A program made the position numbers and the translations under genes. The notes under the pieces were generated by a model, which was not told where the DNA came from, searched no databases, and was given only the letters and a program-made list of their open reading frames with translations. 64,000 bases of DNA from NCBI GenBank assembly GCA_963809815.1, contig CAWELM010000010.1:186001-250000 (forward strand), given 5' to 3'. Origin of the DNA: CAVVJA01 sp963809815. Lineage in GTDB: Bacteria; Actinomycetota; Actinomycetes; Mycobacteriales; Jatrophihabitantaceae. The first letter of the stretch is position 1. Every line of letters starts with the position of its first letter. Positions 34,656-45,463 of this stretch are shown piece after piece.

Positions 34656-35687
34656 CTAGTGCCCTTGCCCGGTCGGTACGACAACGGGGTGTTCGGGATC
34701 GGCCCAGTATCCGGCGACCCGCCCGTCGTCCTGGAAGCCGAACAACACAACGCCGTCCTCGTTAGTCGGCAGGCCGTCCGCGCCATCCGTGCCGAGAGCG
34801 ACATGGATCTTCTGGGTGCTCCATTTCGTGATGTCCAGGCACAGCTCGGCGAGCTGCTCCGGGCTGAAGGTGGCGCGGGCTGGTCCGACGATGTCCGCTG
34901 ACAGCGCATCCGGCCGGATGATGAACGCGTCGGTGATCCGCAGCGCTATTTTGTGCGGCTCCGGAAGGTCGCTGGTTTCGTAGAAGTCGATCTTCGAGGT
35001 CATTTCGCTGTCGACTCCGGCAGTCTGGGCATCGGCCAGCCGGAGTGTCTGGCAGATCCGGCAGTTGTGCGTGCGAGCGCACCGTAGTCGGACCAGTTCG
35101 GTGGTTACCGGGTCGAGGGCGGTGGAACGGACCACCGCGTCCTGATATGACTCGAGCAGCTCGCGCAGCGACCCTTGGCGTTGGTCAGGTCTGCCGGCGT
35201 CGGAGAGGTCGGGAACCGCCGGCAGCAAAGCCTGCGCCACGAGCTGCAGCCGCTGGGTGAATTCGACGAGGTAGACCGACGTGACGAAATCCCGAAGGCG
35301 GTCCGAGCCCAGCTGATCGCGCAGCGCGTCGAGCGATTCCTGGCTGGTTCCGGTGACGTCCATGACGAACTGCTCAGCGAACGCGACGCCGTCACGGTCG
35401 AGCGCGGAGAACGACGGTGACGTGGCATATGCCGGCAACTCCGCGACCTTCTGCTCCGGGATCCGGGCCGGCGAACTGCGTGCCCGCATTCCTGCGGTGT
35501 TTCCGAGTAGCCAAGCGATCCGGAGCCGGATGATCTCGAGCAGAGCTGGATCAACGGTTGCCCAGACCCGTTGGTTGACTTGATCGAGCAGGGCGGTTGC
35601 CTCTGGTTGAAGGACATACAGCGCTTTCGGCAGCAGCCACACGGTCGGCAGCTCAGCCTGCGTCGTCGCGTCCGAGTAGCTGTTCAT
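34656..35687 (-). CDS. Carboxymuconolactone decarboxylase/AhpD-family protein, duplicated domain
   Basis: A 343-residue protein with two AhpD-like halves. The first (LLEIIRLRIAWLLGNTAGMR) keeps the helical scaffold but has lost both cysteines. The second (ELVRLRCARTHNCRICQTLR) keeps the CxxC redox pair and the following LADAQ helix. The C-terminus (KIHVALGTDGADGL) is typical of this family's stand-alone members. Functions range from peroxidase reduction to decarboxylation; the CRIC motif favours a redox role here. It lies 137 bp upstream of the ECF sigma gene on the same strand. Confidence 0.82.
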   Translation of the reverse strand: MNSYSDATTQAELPTVWLLPKALYVLQPEATALLDQVNQRVWATVDPALLEIIRLRIAWLLGNTAGMRARSSPARIPEQKVAELPAYATSPSFSALDRDGVAFAEQFVMDVTGTSQESLDALRDQLGSDRLRDFVTSVYLVEFTQRLQLVAQALLPAVPDLSDAGRPDQRQGSLRELLESYQDAVVRSTALDPVTTELVRLRCARTHNCRICQTLRLADAQTAGVDSEMTSKIDFYETSDLPEPHKIALRITDAFIIRPDALSADIVGPARATFSPEQLAELCLDITKWSTQKIHVALGTDGADGLPTNEDGVVLFGFQDDGRVAGYWADPEHPVVVPTGQGH

Positions 35688-35886
35688 TGACTCAAATTAG
35701 CAATGCCTCCGAGCAGTGACCAGCTCGTCCACCGTTCCCAGGCCCTCCGTCTCGCAGGAACGTGTCAGCCGTCGACTTCGGCTTGTCCGAGGACTTGCGA
35801 CGGCGACGATCTCTTGACCGCGACCGGCCGATGCGCTTGCCTGTGAGGGCGAGCACATCGCGGCTTTCGGCAGGGGGCGAGGAGCT

Positions 35887-38800
35887 ATGCGCGCACGACC
35901 GTTGTCCATATTCCTGGTGGTCGGCGCGGTGGTCGCCGGCTCACTCGCGGCCGCCGCGCCAGCGGCCGTTGCCGCCCCCGTTCCCGCCAATGACGGTCCG
36001 GGCGCACTGAGTCACTTCGACCTCGCCCGAAAGGACTGTCTGGGCACTGCCCGTAATACGACGTCGAAGATCTGGTACACGGTGGCAGGCGGCGTGCTGT
36101 CGGACGTCTATGCCCCGACAATCGACACGACGAACGTCGAGACGATGCAGTACCTCGTCACCGACGGGTCCTCGTTCACCGACCTGCAGTCGCGCGACAC
36201 GACCTACACGGTGTCGGCTGACTCGACCGGAATGGTCTGCACGGTCACATCCACGGCAAAGTCCGGTGCGTACCGGCTCACGACGACGTACCTCACCGAC
36301 CCGGCCCGCCCGAGCGTCGTGCTGCAGACCAGCTACACGCCGTTGAAGGCGGCTGCGGCTGGATACCGGGTCTACGTCCGGCTGGACGCAACTGTCGGTG
36401 GCAACGGTGGTGGCGGCGACGGCAACGGCGGGGCCGACAATGCGGTGATCGACACGACTACTGGTTCGCCCGTACCGGTCTCCTACGACACGAACACCCA
36501 AACCAACGCCGCGAATCGGGACTACGCCGTGCCGAGCTTCCTCGCTTTGCGGGCTGACCGACCATTCGGCGTGGTAAGCAGCGGCTTCGTCGGTAGCCCA
36601 TCGGACGGACTCCGCCAGCTCGACTCCACGCACACGCTGACGCCCACCGACTCGGCGCTTGGTGGCAACGTGGAGCAGACGGCACAGGTGCGGTTCGACA
36701 AGCACGGCGACGCACTGCTCGCCCTCGGTTTCGGCACCACCCAGGCCAAGGCCGTCGCCACGGCCGGCGCCACGGTCGGCCGACCCTTCGGGTCGTTGCG
36801 TGGCCCATACCGGTCGGGGTGGCTGTCGTACGACGACGCTCTCAAGGCCCCATCCGGCAAGCTTCCGGGTCTGTCGAAGGCTCAGCGGTCGGCGGCGGTG
36901 AACGCGTACTACGTTTCCGCCAACGTGGTCAAGGCAAGCGAGGACAAGACGTTCCCGGGCGCGATCGTGGCCTCCATCGCCTCGCCGTGGGGCCAGGCGG
37001 TCTCGGCCGGCGACCCGGCCAACACCTATTTCGGCTCCTATCGGGAGGTCTTCTCCCGTGACCTCTACGAGGCGTGGACGGCATTGTTCACCGACGGCGA
37101 CCTGGCTACCGCCCGTGCCGCCACGCGGTTCCTGCTCGAACGGCAGCAACTGCCTGACGGTTCACTCCCGCGCAATTCGCTGGTCAACGGCAAGCTCGCG
37201 CCTGACTCGTTCAATACTCAGCTGGATGAGGTTGCCTACCCCATCCTGATGGTGTTGCAGTCCGGACTCGCCAGGGACGCCGGCCTGTGGCCGCACGTTC
37301 AGGCCGCTGCGAACTATCTGATCGCGCACGGGCCGTCGTTCGGACCGGAGCGTTGGGAAGAGCAGAGCGGGTACTCGCCGTCGACGATCGCTGCGGAGAT
37401 CGCCGGGCTGGTCGCGGCCGCAACGATCGCCCGGCAGCATGGATCTCCGGCCGACGCCCGGATCTGGCTGGCCACGGCCGACCAGTACCAGCGCTCGATC
37501 AAGGGCCAGACGGTAACGACTAATGGTCCGCTGTCGAGCCAGCCTTACTTCATCCGGCTGTCTAAGACCGGCGATCCGAATGCGGCGATCACCTACAACG
37601 TCGGCAACGGCGGACCCACGCTCGACCAGCGCGCGGTGATCGACGCGGGTTTCCTCGAGCTGGTTCGGCTCGGCGAGCTCTCGGCTACCGACCCCGATGT
37701 CTTGAACTCACTGACCGTGGTGGACAAGACCATCGAGAAGCAGACTGCGAGCGGCACGGGATGGTTGCGGTACAACGGCGACGGCTACGGCGATTGCCAT
37801 ATCCTGCCGGACCACACCTGCCCGCTCGAGGGGCGGCCGTGGGCGCCCTCGAACATGGGCACCGGGCACCCCTGGCCGGTGCTGTCCGCCGAACGCGGCG
37901 CGCAGGATCTGGCCACCGGCCAGGCCACCTCAGCGGGCCAGCTGCTCGCCGCGATGATCGCGATGTCAGGTGGTGTCGGTCTGGTTCCCGAGCAGGTCTG
38001 GGACGCGCCGAATGTTGCGGCGTCGCCGTTTGGCACCGATCCAACTCTCGCCTCAATCGGCTTCGTCAACGGCAAGCCGGACGGCTCGGCCGGGCCGCTC
38101 ACGTGGGGTGCCGGCTCGCTGGTCCGGCTGACGGCCGACCTGAGCGCTGGCCGTGTCCTGGAGCAGCCGGCGCAGACCGTCAACCGCTACATCACCCACA
38201 CCCAGCGGTCGACGACGCTCACGGTGACGTCGCCGCCGGACCAGACGGCCGCCACTAACCCGATTCACGTTGCTGGTACGGCGGTGCCCGGCGCGACCAT
38301 CGATGTCGCCGATGTGGGTACGAGCACGACGACGCACGCCAGCGGCACCGCTGCCGCCGATGGGTCGTTCAGCTTCGACATCGCCCCGCTCGTCGGCAAC
38401 AACGTTCTGGTGGTCACCAGCACGGCTCGAAACGGCGGTACGGCCCAGGTCGTTCGAACGGTCGTCAACGACGTCGTCCAGGGCACGCTGCTCTTTGACA
38501 GCACGGACCCGACCGGGGACGACAACGGCCCGGGCAATTACGTCTACCCGACGGCCCCGGACTTCCACGCTGGCGCGTATGACCTGACCGATTTCCAGGT
38601 CTACGACACTGGCAGCACGGTAACCTTCCGGGTCCAGACCCGCGACCTGTCGCCGACCTTCGGCAGCCCCCTCGGTGCGCAGCTCGTTGACGTCTACGTG
38701 CACCAGCCCGGTGCGTCGCCGACGTCGACATCGGCGTCGTTCGCTCACGCGGAACTACACCATCGCGTCGGCGAGCGCCTGGAGCCGGTTGCTCGAGGTA

Positions 38801-39191
38801 CAGGGCTTCGGCCAGCGGTTCGTCGATGCGTCCAACACGACCACGGTGGGCACCATCACGATCAGCGCCAACCAGATCTCGCGGTACATCACGTTCTCCG
38901 TGGACAAGACCGCGCTGGGCGGTACACCGGCGTCGGGCTGGACGTTCACGGTCGTGCTGACCGGCCAAGACGGCTTCAGCTCGGACCAGGCCCGCGGTTT
39001 CCAGACGACTCCGCAGCCCTTCCAGTTCGGCGTGTGTGCCACGGCGAGCTCCGACCCACACTGCACCGTCGACCCGGGCACCGTGCCGAAGGCCATGGAC
39101 GTACTCACCCCGTCTGGCACATCCCAGTCCGACGAGCTGGACTACACGCATCCACCAGCCGGTGGTGATCAGCGGCGTGACCATGCCGTAG
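35887..39191 (+). pseudogene. Secreted glucodextranase/GH15 glucoamylase, two 3' frameshifts
   Basis: About 1,100 codons. A signal peptide (RARPLSIFLVVGAVVAGSLA, AxA site near residue 28) precedes a glucodextranase N-terminal beta domain. The GH15 (alpha/alpha)6 catalytic barrel follows, with RDLYEAWTALFTDGDLATAR, the general acid in WEEQSGYSPST and the base near GHPWPVLSAERG. An Ig-like domain and a DOMON-like glucodextranase C domain end the protein. It would cut glucose from alpha-1,6 or alpha-1,4 glucans outside the cell. The frame breaks at about 38745-38760 (resuming RNYTIASASAWSRL) and again near 39158 (resuming PVVISGVTMP, stop 39189-39191). Both are consistent with one extra base and both lie in conserved sequence, so sequencing error is likely. 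GGAG precedes the ATG. Confidence 0.85.
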
Positions 39192-39254
39192 CGACGTGGG
39201 GCGCCGCGGCAGCGGCGCTCAGGCGGTCTTGGGTTTCGGTGCCGGCCCCTGTCG

Positions 39255-39788
39255 CTATCGCCACAAGGTGCGGGCCAGCGCGTCGCGCCGCCGCCCGGCG
39301 CGCACTCCTGCGGGCTGATGGTCCGCGGGATGCCCTAGGCACACGATGAGCCGGGGCACCCACCCGTCGGGCAGGTCCAGTACGTGCGTTGCGGCAGCGC
39401 GGCTGAACGAGGTAACCGGTCCGGAGCCAAGTCCGATAGCGTGCGCAGCCAGCAGGATTGTTGCCGCGAGGGTGCCCACGTCCACGTACAGGCCTGGGGT
39501 GCCGGGCCGAAACCCGAAGCGCCGGGCATTGGCCTGATCGATGCAAATGACGATCGCGGCGGCGGGGCGTTGCAGCATGCCTGGCGATACCAGCCGTAGC
39601 ACAGACAGCCGGCCGGGGTCGGTAACGACGACCAGCGGATGCAGGCGGCGATTGCCGGCGCTCGGAGCGAACGACGCCGCCTCGAGCACCGTGTCCAACT
39701 GGTCACGGGTGACCGGCTGCGCGGTCAGTGCCCGGGCTACCCGGCGGCTGCGGATGGTCCGCAAGACCTCGGCGCTTGGCTCCGTCAT
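39255..39788 (-). CDS. Nitroreductase-family flavoprotein
   Basis: A 177-residue nitroreductase-fold FMN protein. RSRRVARALTAQPVTRDQLD holds the N-terminal FMN-phosphate Arg pair, SFAPSAGNRRLHPLVVVT the second binding motif, and AATILLAAHAIGLGSGPVTS the helix bearing the isoalloxazine contacts. Its start overlaps the stop of the DUF6092 gene upstream (39785-39788), so the two are translationally coupled. The substrate is unknown; such proteins reduce nitro compounds, quinones or other electron acceptors. Confidence 0.88.
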   Translation of the reverse strand: MTEPSAEVLRTIRSRRVARALTAQPVTRDQLDTVLEAASFAPSAGNRRLHPLVVVTDPGRLSVLRLVSPGMLQRPAAAIVICIDQANARRFGFRPGTPGLYVDVGTLAATILLAAHAIGLGSGPVTSFSRAAATHVLDLPDGWVPRLIVCLGHPADHQPAGVRAGRRRDALARTLWR

Positions 39789-40108
39789 GTCGTGCCCTTG
39801 GTGCGCAGCCCGGCGCGTTGCATGGCATGTTCAGCCACGGCCACGCATACCGTGTCGAGTTGCGCAGCGAAGTCGCCGCGGTCGTCGTCGTCACTGAGCG
39901 GTACCGGACCGAGTTGCTGCAACGGTCCGGTCACCAGCTGGCGGACTGGTTCCGACGATCGCGGTGCGATCATCTCGCCAAGCCGGCGGGCGGCCGTGAG
40001 CAGCCGCAGCGGTCCGTATTCCGCTGCTTCGTCCAATTGGGTCCGGGCGGCCGTGACCAGGAAGGCGAATAACTCCACGGCCTCTTCTTCGGTCAGCACT
40101 AGCTGCAT
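39785..40108 (-). CDS. DUF6092-family protein
   Basis: A 107-residue all-helical protein: MQLVLTEEEAVELFAFLVTA, then ARTQLDEAAEYGPLRLLTAA and a short Asp-rich loop (PLSDDDDRGDFAAQLD). This matches the actinobacterial DUF6092 family. Function unknown. ATG 40108 follows GAGGG by 8 nt. Its last codon overlaps the start of the nitroreductase gene, suggesting the two proteins act together. Confidence 0.8.
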   Translation of the reverse strand: MQLVLTEEEAVELFAFLVTAARTQLDEAAEYGPLRLLTAARRLGEMIAPRSSEPVRQLVTGPLQQLGPVPLSDDDDRGDFAAQLDTVCVAVAEHAMQRAGLRTKGTT

Positions 40109-40240
40109 TGCCGATTCCCTCTGCCGGGCGATGTTTGCTGGCTTATGCTTGTCGATCGCTGTTGGAAGTCGACTCGCTCGTCGGCCTCGACACTGTTGCC
40201 CCTTGCCCCAGTGCACAATTTTATTACCGGGAATCACGCT

Positions 40241-41527
40241 GTGACCGAAGACAACCGCGAACTCGACGCGCGCAAAGCGACCTACGGCGGACCACTCAAG
40301 AACTGGGCCGGAAACGTGACCTTCTCCGCGATCCAGTTGCACCGACCGCGCAGCGTTGCGGAACTCCAGCACGTGGTTGCCGGATCGGCTCGCATTCGGG
40401 CGCTGGGATCGGGCCACTCGTTTAGCCGCGTCGCGGACACGTCGGGCGACCTTGTCACGACCGAGGCACTACAAATCGGCGTCGACTTTGACGAATCGGA
40501 GCGAACCGCCACGGTGCCTGCGGGTGCGCGCTATAGCGACATCGTGGCAACTCTGCACGCTCGCGGGCGGGCGCTGCCGAATCTCGGATCGCTCCCGCAC
40601 ATCGTTATCGCGGGCGCGGCCGCCACCGGCACCCACGGATCCGGCGACCGAAACAAATGCCTGGCCGCGGCCGTCGTCGGCATGCAGTTCGTGCGCGCTG
40701 ATGGGGAGCTCGTGACGATTGCGAGGCAGGATGGTGGGTTCGCCGGATCGGTCCTCGCTCTCGGCGCGCTCGGCGTAGCGACCCGACTAACGCTCGCGAC
40801 CCAACCAGCGTTCGACCTGCGGCAGCATGTCTGGCACGACGCACCGCTGGATAGCGTGCTCGATCATTTCGACGAAATCATGGGCTCGGGCTACAGCGTC
40901 AGCCTGCTCAGCTGGCCGCATCGCCGCGATGTCATCGACCAGATCTGGATCAAGAGTCGGGCCGAGACCGAGCCGACCGACGGCACGATCTGGGGCGCCA
41001 GAGCCGCTACCGAGCCGGCGCACCCCGTCGCCGGACTGGATGCACGAGCGGCCAGTCCACAACTCGGCGAACGGCTGCCCTGGTACGAGGTGTTGCCGCA
41101 CTTTCGAGCCAGCTTCACCCCGAGCAGCGGCGACGAACAGCAAACGGAATACTTGATTCCGCGTCAGCACGGTCCCGCCGCTGTCGCCGCCCTCCAGCAA
41201 CTCGATCTCACCGACGCGCTGCAGGTGATGGAGATTCGCACGGTCGCGGCGGACGACCTGTGGCTCAGCCCGGCCTACGGCCACGATTCGGTGGCCGCGC
41301 ACTTCACCTGGCACAACCGCGATGCCGCCGTACTCCACGCCTGCGCCCAGGTCGAGCGGGCGCTCGATCGGTTTGAACCACGTCCGCACTGGGGGAAGAT
41401 CTTCTCCCTGGACCCGCAGCGGGTCCGCGACAGCTACCCGAGATTGACCGACTTCCAACAGCTGGCCGCACGGCACGATCCGAACCGCAAATTCGGCAAC
41501 CAATTCCTCAGCGATTTCATCTACTGA
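40241..41527 (+). CDS. Alditol oxidase (xylitol/sorbitol oxidase)
   Basis: A 428-residue VAO-fold flavoprotein closely resembling Streptomyces AldO. The FAD is attached through the His of GSGHSF. Further shared segments are NLGSLPHIVIAGAAATGTHG, FTPSSGDEQQTEYLIPR, IRTVAADDLWLSPAYGHDSV, AAHFTWHN and HWGKIF. The last three hold the Glu/Arg, His and Lys residues that bind the polyol in AldO. It oxidises the C1 hydroxyl of alditols to aldoses, making hydrogen peroxide. The start is GTG 40241 with GGGAA 8 nt upstream; GTG 40211 is possible. There is no signal peptide, so it acts inside the cell. It fits a polyol/sugar-processing role near the glycosidases. Confidence 0.92.
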   Translation: MTEDNRELDARKATYGGPLKNWAGNVTFSAIQLHRPRSVAELQHVVAGSARIRALGSGHSFSRVADTSGDLVTTEALQIGVDFDESERTATVPAGARYSDIVATLHARGRALPNLGSLPHIVIAGAAATGTHGSGDRNKCLAAAVVGMQFVRADGELVTIARQDGGFAGSVLALGALGVATRLTLATQPAFDLRQHVWHDAPLDSVLDHFDEIMGSGYSVSLLSWPHRRDVIDQIWIKSRAETEPTDGTIWGARAATEPAHPVAGLDARAASPQLGERLPWYEVLPHFRASFTPSSGDEQQTEYLIPRQHGPAAVAALQQLDLTDALQVMEIRTVAADDLWLSPAYGHDSVAAHFTWHNRDAAVLHACAQVERALDRFEPRPHWGKIFSLDPQRVRDSYPRLTDFQQLAARHDPNRKFGNQFLSDFIY

Positions 41528-41570
41528 GGCGATTCGCCCCGGGGAGCGATTGCACGCTGTGCCGTCGGCG

Positions 41571-42405
41571 CTATCGCCACCATTTGCGTTCGAGAGCCAC
41601 ACCGGTTCCGCCGGTCCGGTCCAGGCCGTCCAGTTCGGACATTTCACTGGGAGAGAGGACGAAGTCGAAGATCTGGGCGTTCTCTTCGATTCGCGGACGG
41701 TGGGTCGATTTGGGAAGCACGATGAGGTCGTGCTGGAGGGCCCAGCGCAGCAGGACCTGTGCTGGCGTGCGACCGATTCGTGACGCGATGCGATTCACGG
41801 TGCCGTCGGAGAGGTGGCGTCCCGTACCCAGCGGGCTGTACGCCTCGAACTCCACGTTTCTGGCTCGACCCTCGTTCAGCAGCGACCGGCGGTAGGTGAA
41901 GGGACTCAGATTCACTTGGTCGACAACGGGCGGCACGGTCGCGCCGCGCCATCACGTCTCCGAGTTCCGTGATGTTGAAGTTGGAGACCCCGATGGAATG
42001 GGCATGGCCGAGTCGATGGGCCTGCTCCATCGCCGGCCAGGCCCTCGACGGTCCGCCGCTGGGCCAGTGGACGAGGTAAAGGTCGACGTACTCGACGCCA
42101 AGCCGTTTGAGGCTGCCCGCTACCTCGGTCGCGGCGTTGGGGCGGGACGGCTGGAACTTGGTGGTGATGAACACATGCTCGCGAGGTATGCCGCTGCGGC
42201 GAAGGGCTTCTCCGACGCTCGCTTCGTTGCCGTAGGCCTGAGCGGTGTCGATGTGTCGATAGCCGAGCTCAAGCGCCCACAGCACGGCGTTGACGCACTC
42301 TCGGCCGTTGGGTACCTGCCAGACGCCTAGGCCCAGGACCGGGATCCGATTGCCGTCCGCCAACCGGCGCGTTCGGCCGTCAAAGCCGTCAGCGGCCATT
42401 GACAC
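41571..42405 (-). pseudogene. Aldo/keto reductase, one frameshift
   Basis: An AKR (alpha/beta)8 NADPH-dependent reductase of about 277 residues. All four catalytic residues are visible in the first frame: Asp in DTAQAYGNE, Tyr in the same motif, Lys in ITTKFQ, and His in LYLVHWPSG. After GVSNFNITELGDVMARR the frame breaks (41936-41950) and continues as ATVPPVVDQVNLSPF, then YSPLGTGRHLSDG and VLPKSTHRPRIEENAQIFDF. One extra base explains this. The start is GTG 42405, with a perfect GGAGG 5 nt upstream. A long dispersed hairpin element lies 18 bp upstream. It converges on the alditol oxidase gene. Confidence 0.82.
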
Positions 42406-42422
42406 GTTGTCCTCCTATCTCG

Positions 42423-42473
42423 TCGTGATCTTGGACTTAATGCGATATGGCATCGATAAGTCCAAGATCACGA
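42423..42473. repeat. Dispersed hairpin element, copy 1
   Basis: TCGTGATCTTGGACTTA (42423-42439) and TAAGTCCAAGATCACGA (42457-42473) are perfect 17-bp arms. The loop contains an inner ATGC/GCAT stem and an unpaired CGA on the 3' side. It lies between the GH3 gene and the aldo/keto reductase gene, both on the minus strand. Confidence 0.85.
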
Positions 42474-42494
42474 ACTCGACACTAGGTCACCCGA

Positions 42495-42530
42495 CGTTAC
42501 GGTCGCGACAGGAGGTCTCGCACGATGAGC
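42495..42530. repeat. 36-bp direct repeat, copy A
   Basis: CGTTACGGTCGCGACAGGAG followed by GTCTCGCACGATGAGC. It matches 35 of 36 bases with copy B at 45428-45463, in the same orientation, on the other side of the GH3 gene. Read on the minus strand it encodes LIVRDLLSRP-stop, the exact C-terminus of the flavoprotein gene that ends in copy B. Confidence 0.85.
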
Positions 42531-42585
42531 ACGACAAGAGATCTTGGCCGAGCAATTCGTACTCGGCTCGAGTTGCCGCCTTGGG

Positions 42586-45262
42586 TCATCCGACGTCGAA
42601 GGTGCCCGTGAGCGGCGTGTCTCGCTCGGACGAGCCGACGTACACACGGTATTCGCCGGGCGCCATCTGCCAGCTGTGCGTGGCCTCATCGAAGTAGCTC
42701 AGCGGGTGGTTCGGCGCTGCCGGGTCGATCTTCAGATGCACCATTGTCGACTTGCCCGGCGCCAGCGTCACTTGCGCGTAGCCCACGAGCCGCTTCGGCG
42801 GCTCACCGGTACTCGCGGGTAGCCCCAGGTACACCTCCGCGGTCTCCGTCCCGGTGCGCTGGCCGGTATTGCTGACCCGGAACTCGACCTGGACCTTCTT
42901 CAGCTGGGCGGCGTTCGGGTTCGGCGCGTGCACCCCCAGCTTGCTGTAGTCGAACGTGGTGTACGACAGGCCATACCCGAACGGGAACAACGGGCTGATG
43001 CCGGCGACGTCGTAGCCCTTGTAGCCGACGTCAACGCCTTCGCTGTAGACGATGTCTGGGCTGGCGATCCCGTTCCACGGGTTCTGTGGACCGGGTGGTG
43101 TTGCCTGCTCGCTCGTCGGATAGGTGACGGTGAGCTTGCCCTGCGGGTTGACGTCCCCCCAGAGCACATCGGCGAGTGCGCGACCCTGCTCCTGGCCACC
43201 GAAGTATGTTTGCACGACCGCAGCGACCGAGCCGATCCACGGCATGGTCACCGGACCACCGGTCGCGAGCACCACCACGGTGTGCGAGTTCGCCGCGCTC
43301 ACCGCGCTGATCAGCTGATCGGCGCTTTGCGGCAGCTTCAGGGAGACCCGGTCCCGCTCCTCGGTCTCGAAGTCGCGCACGTACACGATCGCGACGTCAG
43401 CAGCCCGCGCCGCGGCGACCGCCTGCTCTATGCCCGGCAACTGAATGCCCGCCGGCGTGCGCCATTGCAGCAGCAGCGTGCCGGGCTGCAGGCCGGTCAG
43501 CGGCCGGGTCGCCCGGTATTCGATGTGCAGCGCGTACGGCACGCCCGCGACCAGATGCTGCACTGTCGAATCGACAACGCGTCGGCTGTTCTGCCCCGTC
43601 ATGTCGATGATCGTGCTGCCGTTGAGGCTCAGAGTCGCGTCGCCCCAGCCGGTGAGCGAGAGCTGGTAGTCGCCGGTCGTGGGCGGCGTCAGGAATCCGT
43701 CGTACTTCACCGCCTGCTGTTCGAGGAAGAAATTGGTTGGCGGCAACGGCACTTGGGTGCCGGCGCCGGCCCAGTTCGGGAAGGTGCTCGCGAAGCCGAC
43801 GTCATAGTTCACTTGCCGCTCGACGCGGGTGGCTGCCGGCGCACCGCTGAAGCTCGGAGTGTGCCAGTACTGCGCGGTAAGTCCGGGTCCGGTCCCAGTC
43901 GCCGGTGTCAGCACCGCCGACGGGATGGCGGTCATGTCAGAGGTCTCGATCATGGACGCTGCATTGACCGGATCATTGCCCGGCGTGAATGTCACCTGCG
44001 CGGCCGACCCCGCGCGAGCGGTGATGCCTTGCAGCGTCGGCGTGCCAGTGGTCGGTGATACGTAGGCCGAGCCGCTCTCCGCCGCGAGGATATTCGCGTC
44101 CGCTCCGATGACGCGCGATCGATTTTGTGGCGCCGGTGAGCGGCAGCACGCCGGTGTTCTTCAGCAGCGTGATGGCCTTGTCCTCGACGGTCCGGGCGAC
44201 CTCGTCGTGCACCGCAACGGGAATGGCGGTCGCTGTGTAGTCCGTGTCGAAGACGCCGATGCGGAACATTGTGGTGAGAATGCGGAACACTGCGTCGTCC
44301 ACCAGGGCGAGGCTGGCCTGGCCGGACTGCACCGCGGCGAGCAGCGCGCCGTCGTAGACGGTCGTCGTGCCAGTCTCGAGGTCATCGCCGGCGTTAAGCC
44401 CCTTCAGCGTGTCGTGCAGTGCGCCGAAGTCGCTCATCACGAAGCCGCTGAAGCCGATCCGGCCCTTGAGTACTGTGCGCAGGGTCTCCGCGTTGTCGCA
44501 CGAATACTCGCCGTTGATCTTGTTGAAGGAGCACATCACTGCGCCAAGACCAGCTCGTTCTACGACCATCTCGAACGCCAGCGAATACACCTCACGCAAC
44601 GTCCGCTCGGACATGATGGCGTTCTGGCCGCTGTTTCGGTTGGTCTCCTGGTTGTTGGCCGTGTAGTGCTTCAACGTGGCGATGACATTGCGTGACTGCA
44701 CCGTCGAGGAGTAGGCGCTGTTCTGGTCGCCGTTCAGGAATGGGTCCTCGCCCTGGCTCTCGCTGATCCGGCCGCCCCAAGGCACGCGGGCGATATCGGT
44801 GTCCGGGGCGAGGAGCACGTTCTGGCCCGTCTCGCGCACCTCGTCCGCGACGACGCCGGCGAACTGGTGCACCACATCGAGGGACCAGGTCGCACCGAGT
44901 GCCATCTCCGACGGCATCGCGGTCGCGTGGCCGTCGGTGCCCGGGAGCGACCAGCCGCGCGGGGCGACGCCCCCGCCCGCATCGGCCATCTTGAGCGCCG
45001 GGATGCCGAGGCGGGTGATCGGCGCGTTGTAGAAGGCGTAGGGCGCCTCGCCCTGGTTGCCGGTCATCAGGTCGACCTTCTCCGCGAGGGTCATCTGCGC
45101 CATGAGCAGGCGAGCCCGCTGGTCCGATGACAGGTGCCGGTCCATCCACGGTTGCGTGCTGCCCGGCTGCGCCGCGCCCGCCGGCGCGCCAAGCAGGCCG
45201 ACCGAAGCCACCACGGCCGCTACTACTGTCACTACCCGGGCTGTCCGCCAACGCATCGACAC
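42586..45262 (-). pseudogene. Secreted GH3 beta-glycosidase with PA14 domain, one frameshift
   Basis: About 890 codons. A signal peptide (RTARVVTVVAAVVASVGLLG, cleavage near GAPAGAA) is followed by the GH3 TIM-barrel with KMTLAEKV-type start (here QMTLAEKVDLMTG), IGGRISESQGEDPF-like motif (WGGRISESQGEDPFLNG), TLKHYTANNQE and the nucleophile Asp in GFVMSDFGA. The second alpha/beta domain is split by a PA14 insertion (YDVGFASTFPNWAGAG ... VKYDGFLTPPTTGDYQLSLT). A fibronectin-III-like domain ends the protein (FPFGYGLSYTTFDYS). The frame breaks at about 44110-44120: TGATKSIA resumes as VIGADANILAAESG, consistent with one extra base. The start is GTG 45262, with GGAGG 5 nt upstream. It would release terminal beta-linked sugars outside the cell. 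Confidence 0.86.
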
Positions 45263-45343
45263 TTCGGCCTCCTCGGTTTGACCCCGAGATGGGTGGTGTA
45301 CGCGAGACCGTACCGCCGCACCGCCCCACTTGAACACTGTTAC

Positions 45344-45363
45344 CGCTGCGATTGGTCGCAGCG
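45344..45363. promoter_or_regulatory. Palindrome upstream of GH3 gene
   Basis: CGCTGCGA (45344-45351) and TCGCAGCG (45356-45363) are perfect 8-bp arms around TTGG. The site lies about 80 bp upstream of the GH3 start. A LacI/ROK-type sugar operator or a hairpin ending the upstream gene are both possible. Confidence 0.4.
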
Positions 45364-45427
45364 CGTATTGACGCCGGCTTTCTCCCTGGCATGGCTCAGG
45401 ACTCATCGGAACTCCTGCGCCAGATGC

Positions 45428-45463
45428 CGTTACGGTCGCGACAGGAGATCTCGCACGATGAGC
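45428..45463. repeat. 36-bp direct repeat, copy B
   Basis: The same 36 bases as copy A except for A in place of G at one position. This copy is the natural 3' end of the flavoprotein gene (stop at 45430), so it is probably the parent and copy A the duplicate. Confidence 0.85.

Noticed and set aside
36360..36440. GGNGG-type glycine-rich tandem repeat in the glucodextranase
   Set aside because: It is a short Gly/Asn linker inside the N-terminal domain, in frame and without nucleotide periodicity beyond codon bias; not a separate repeat element.
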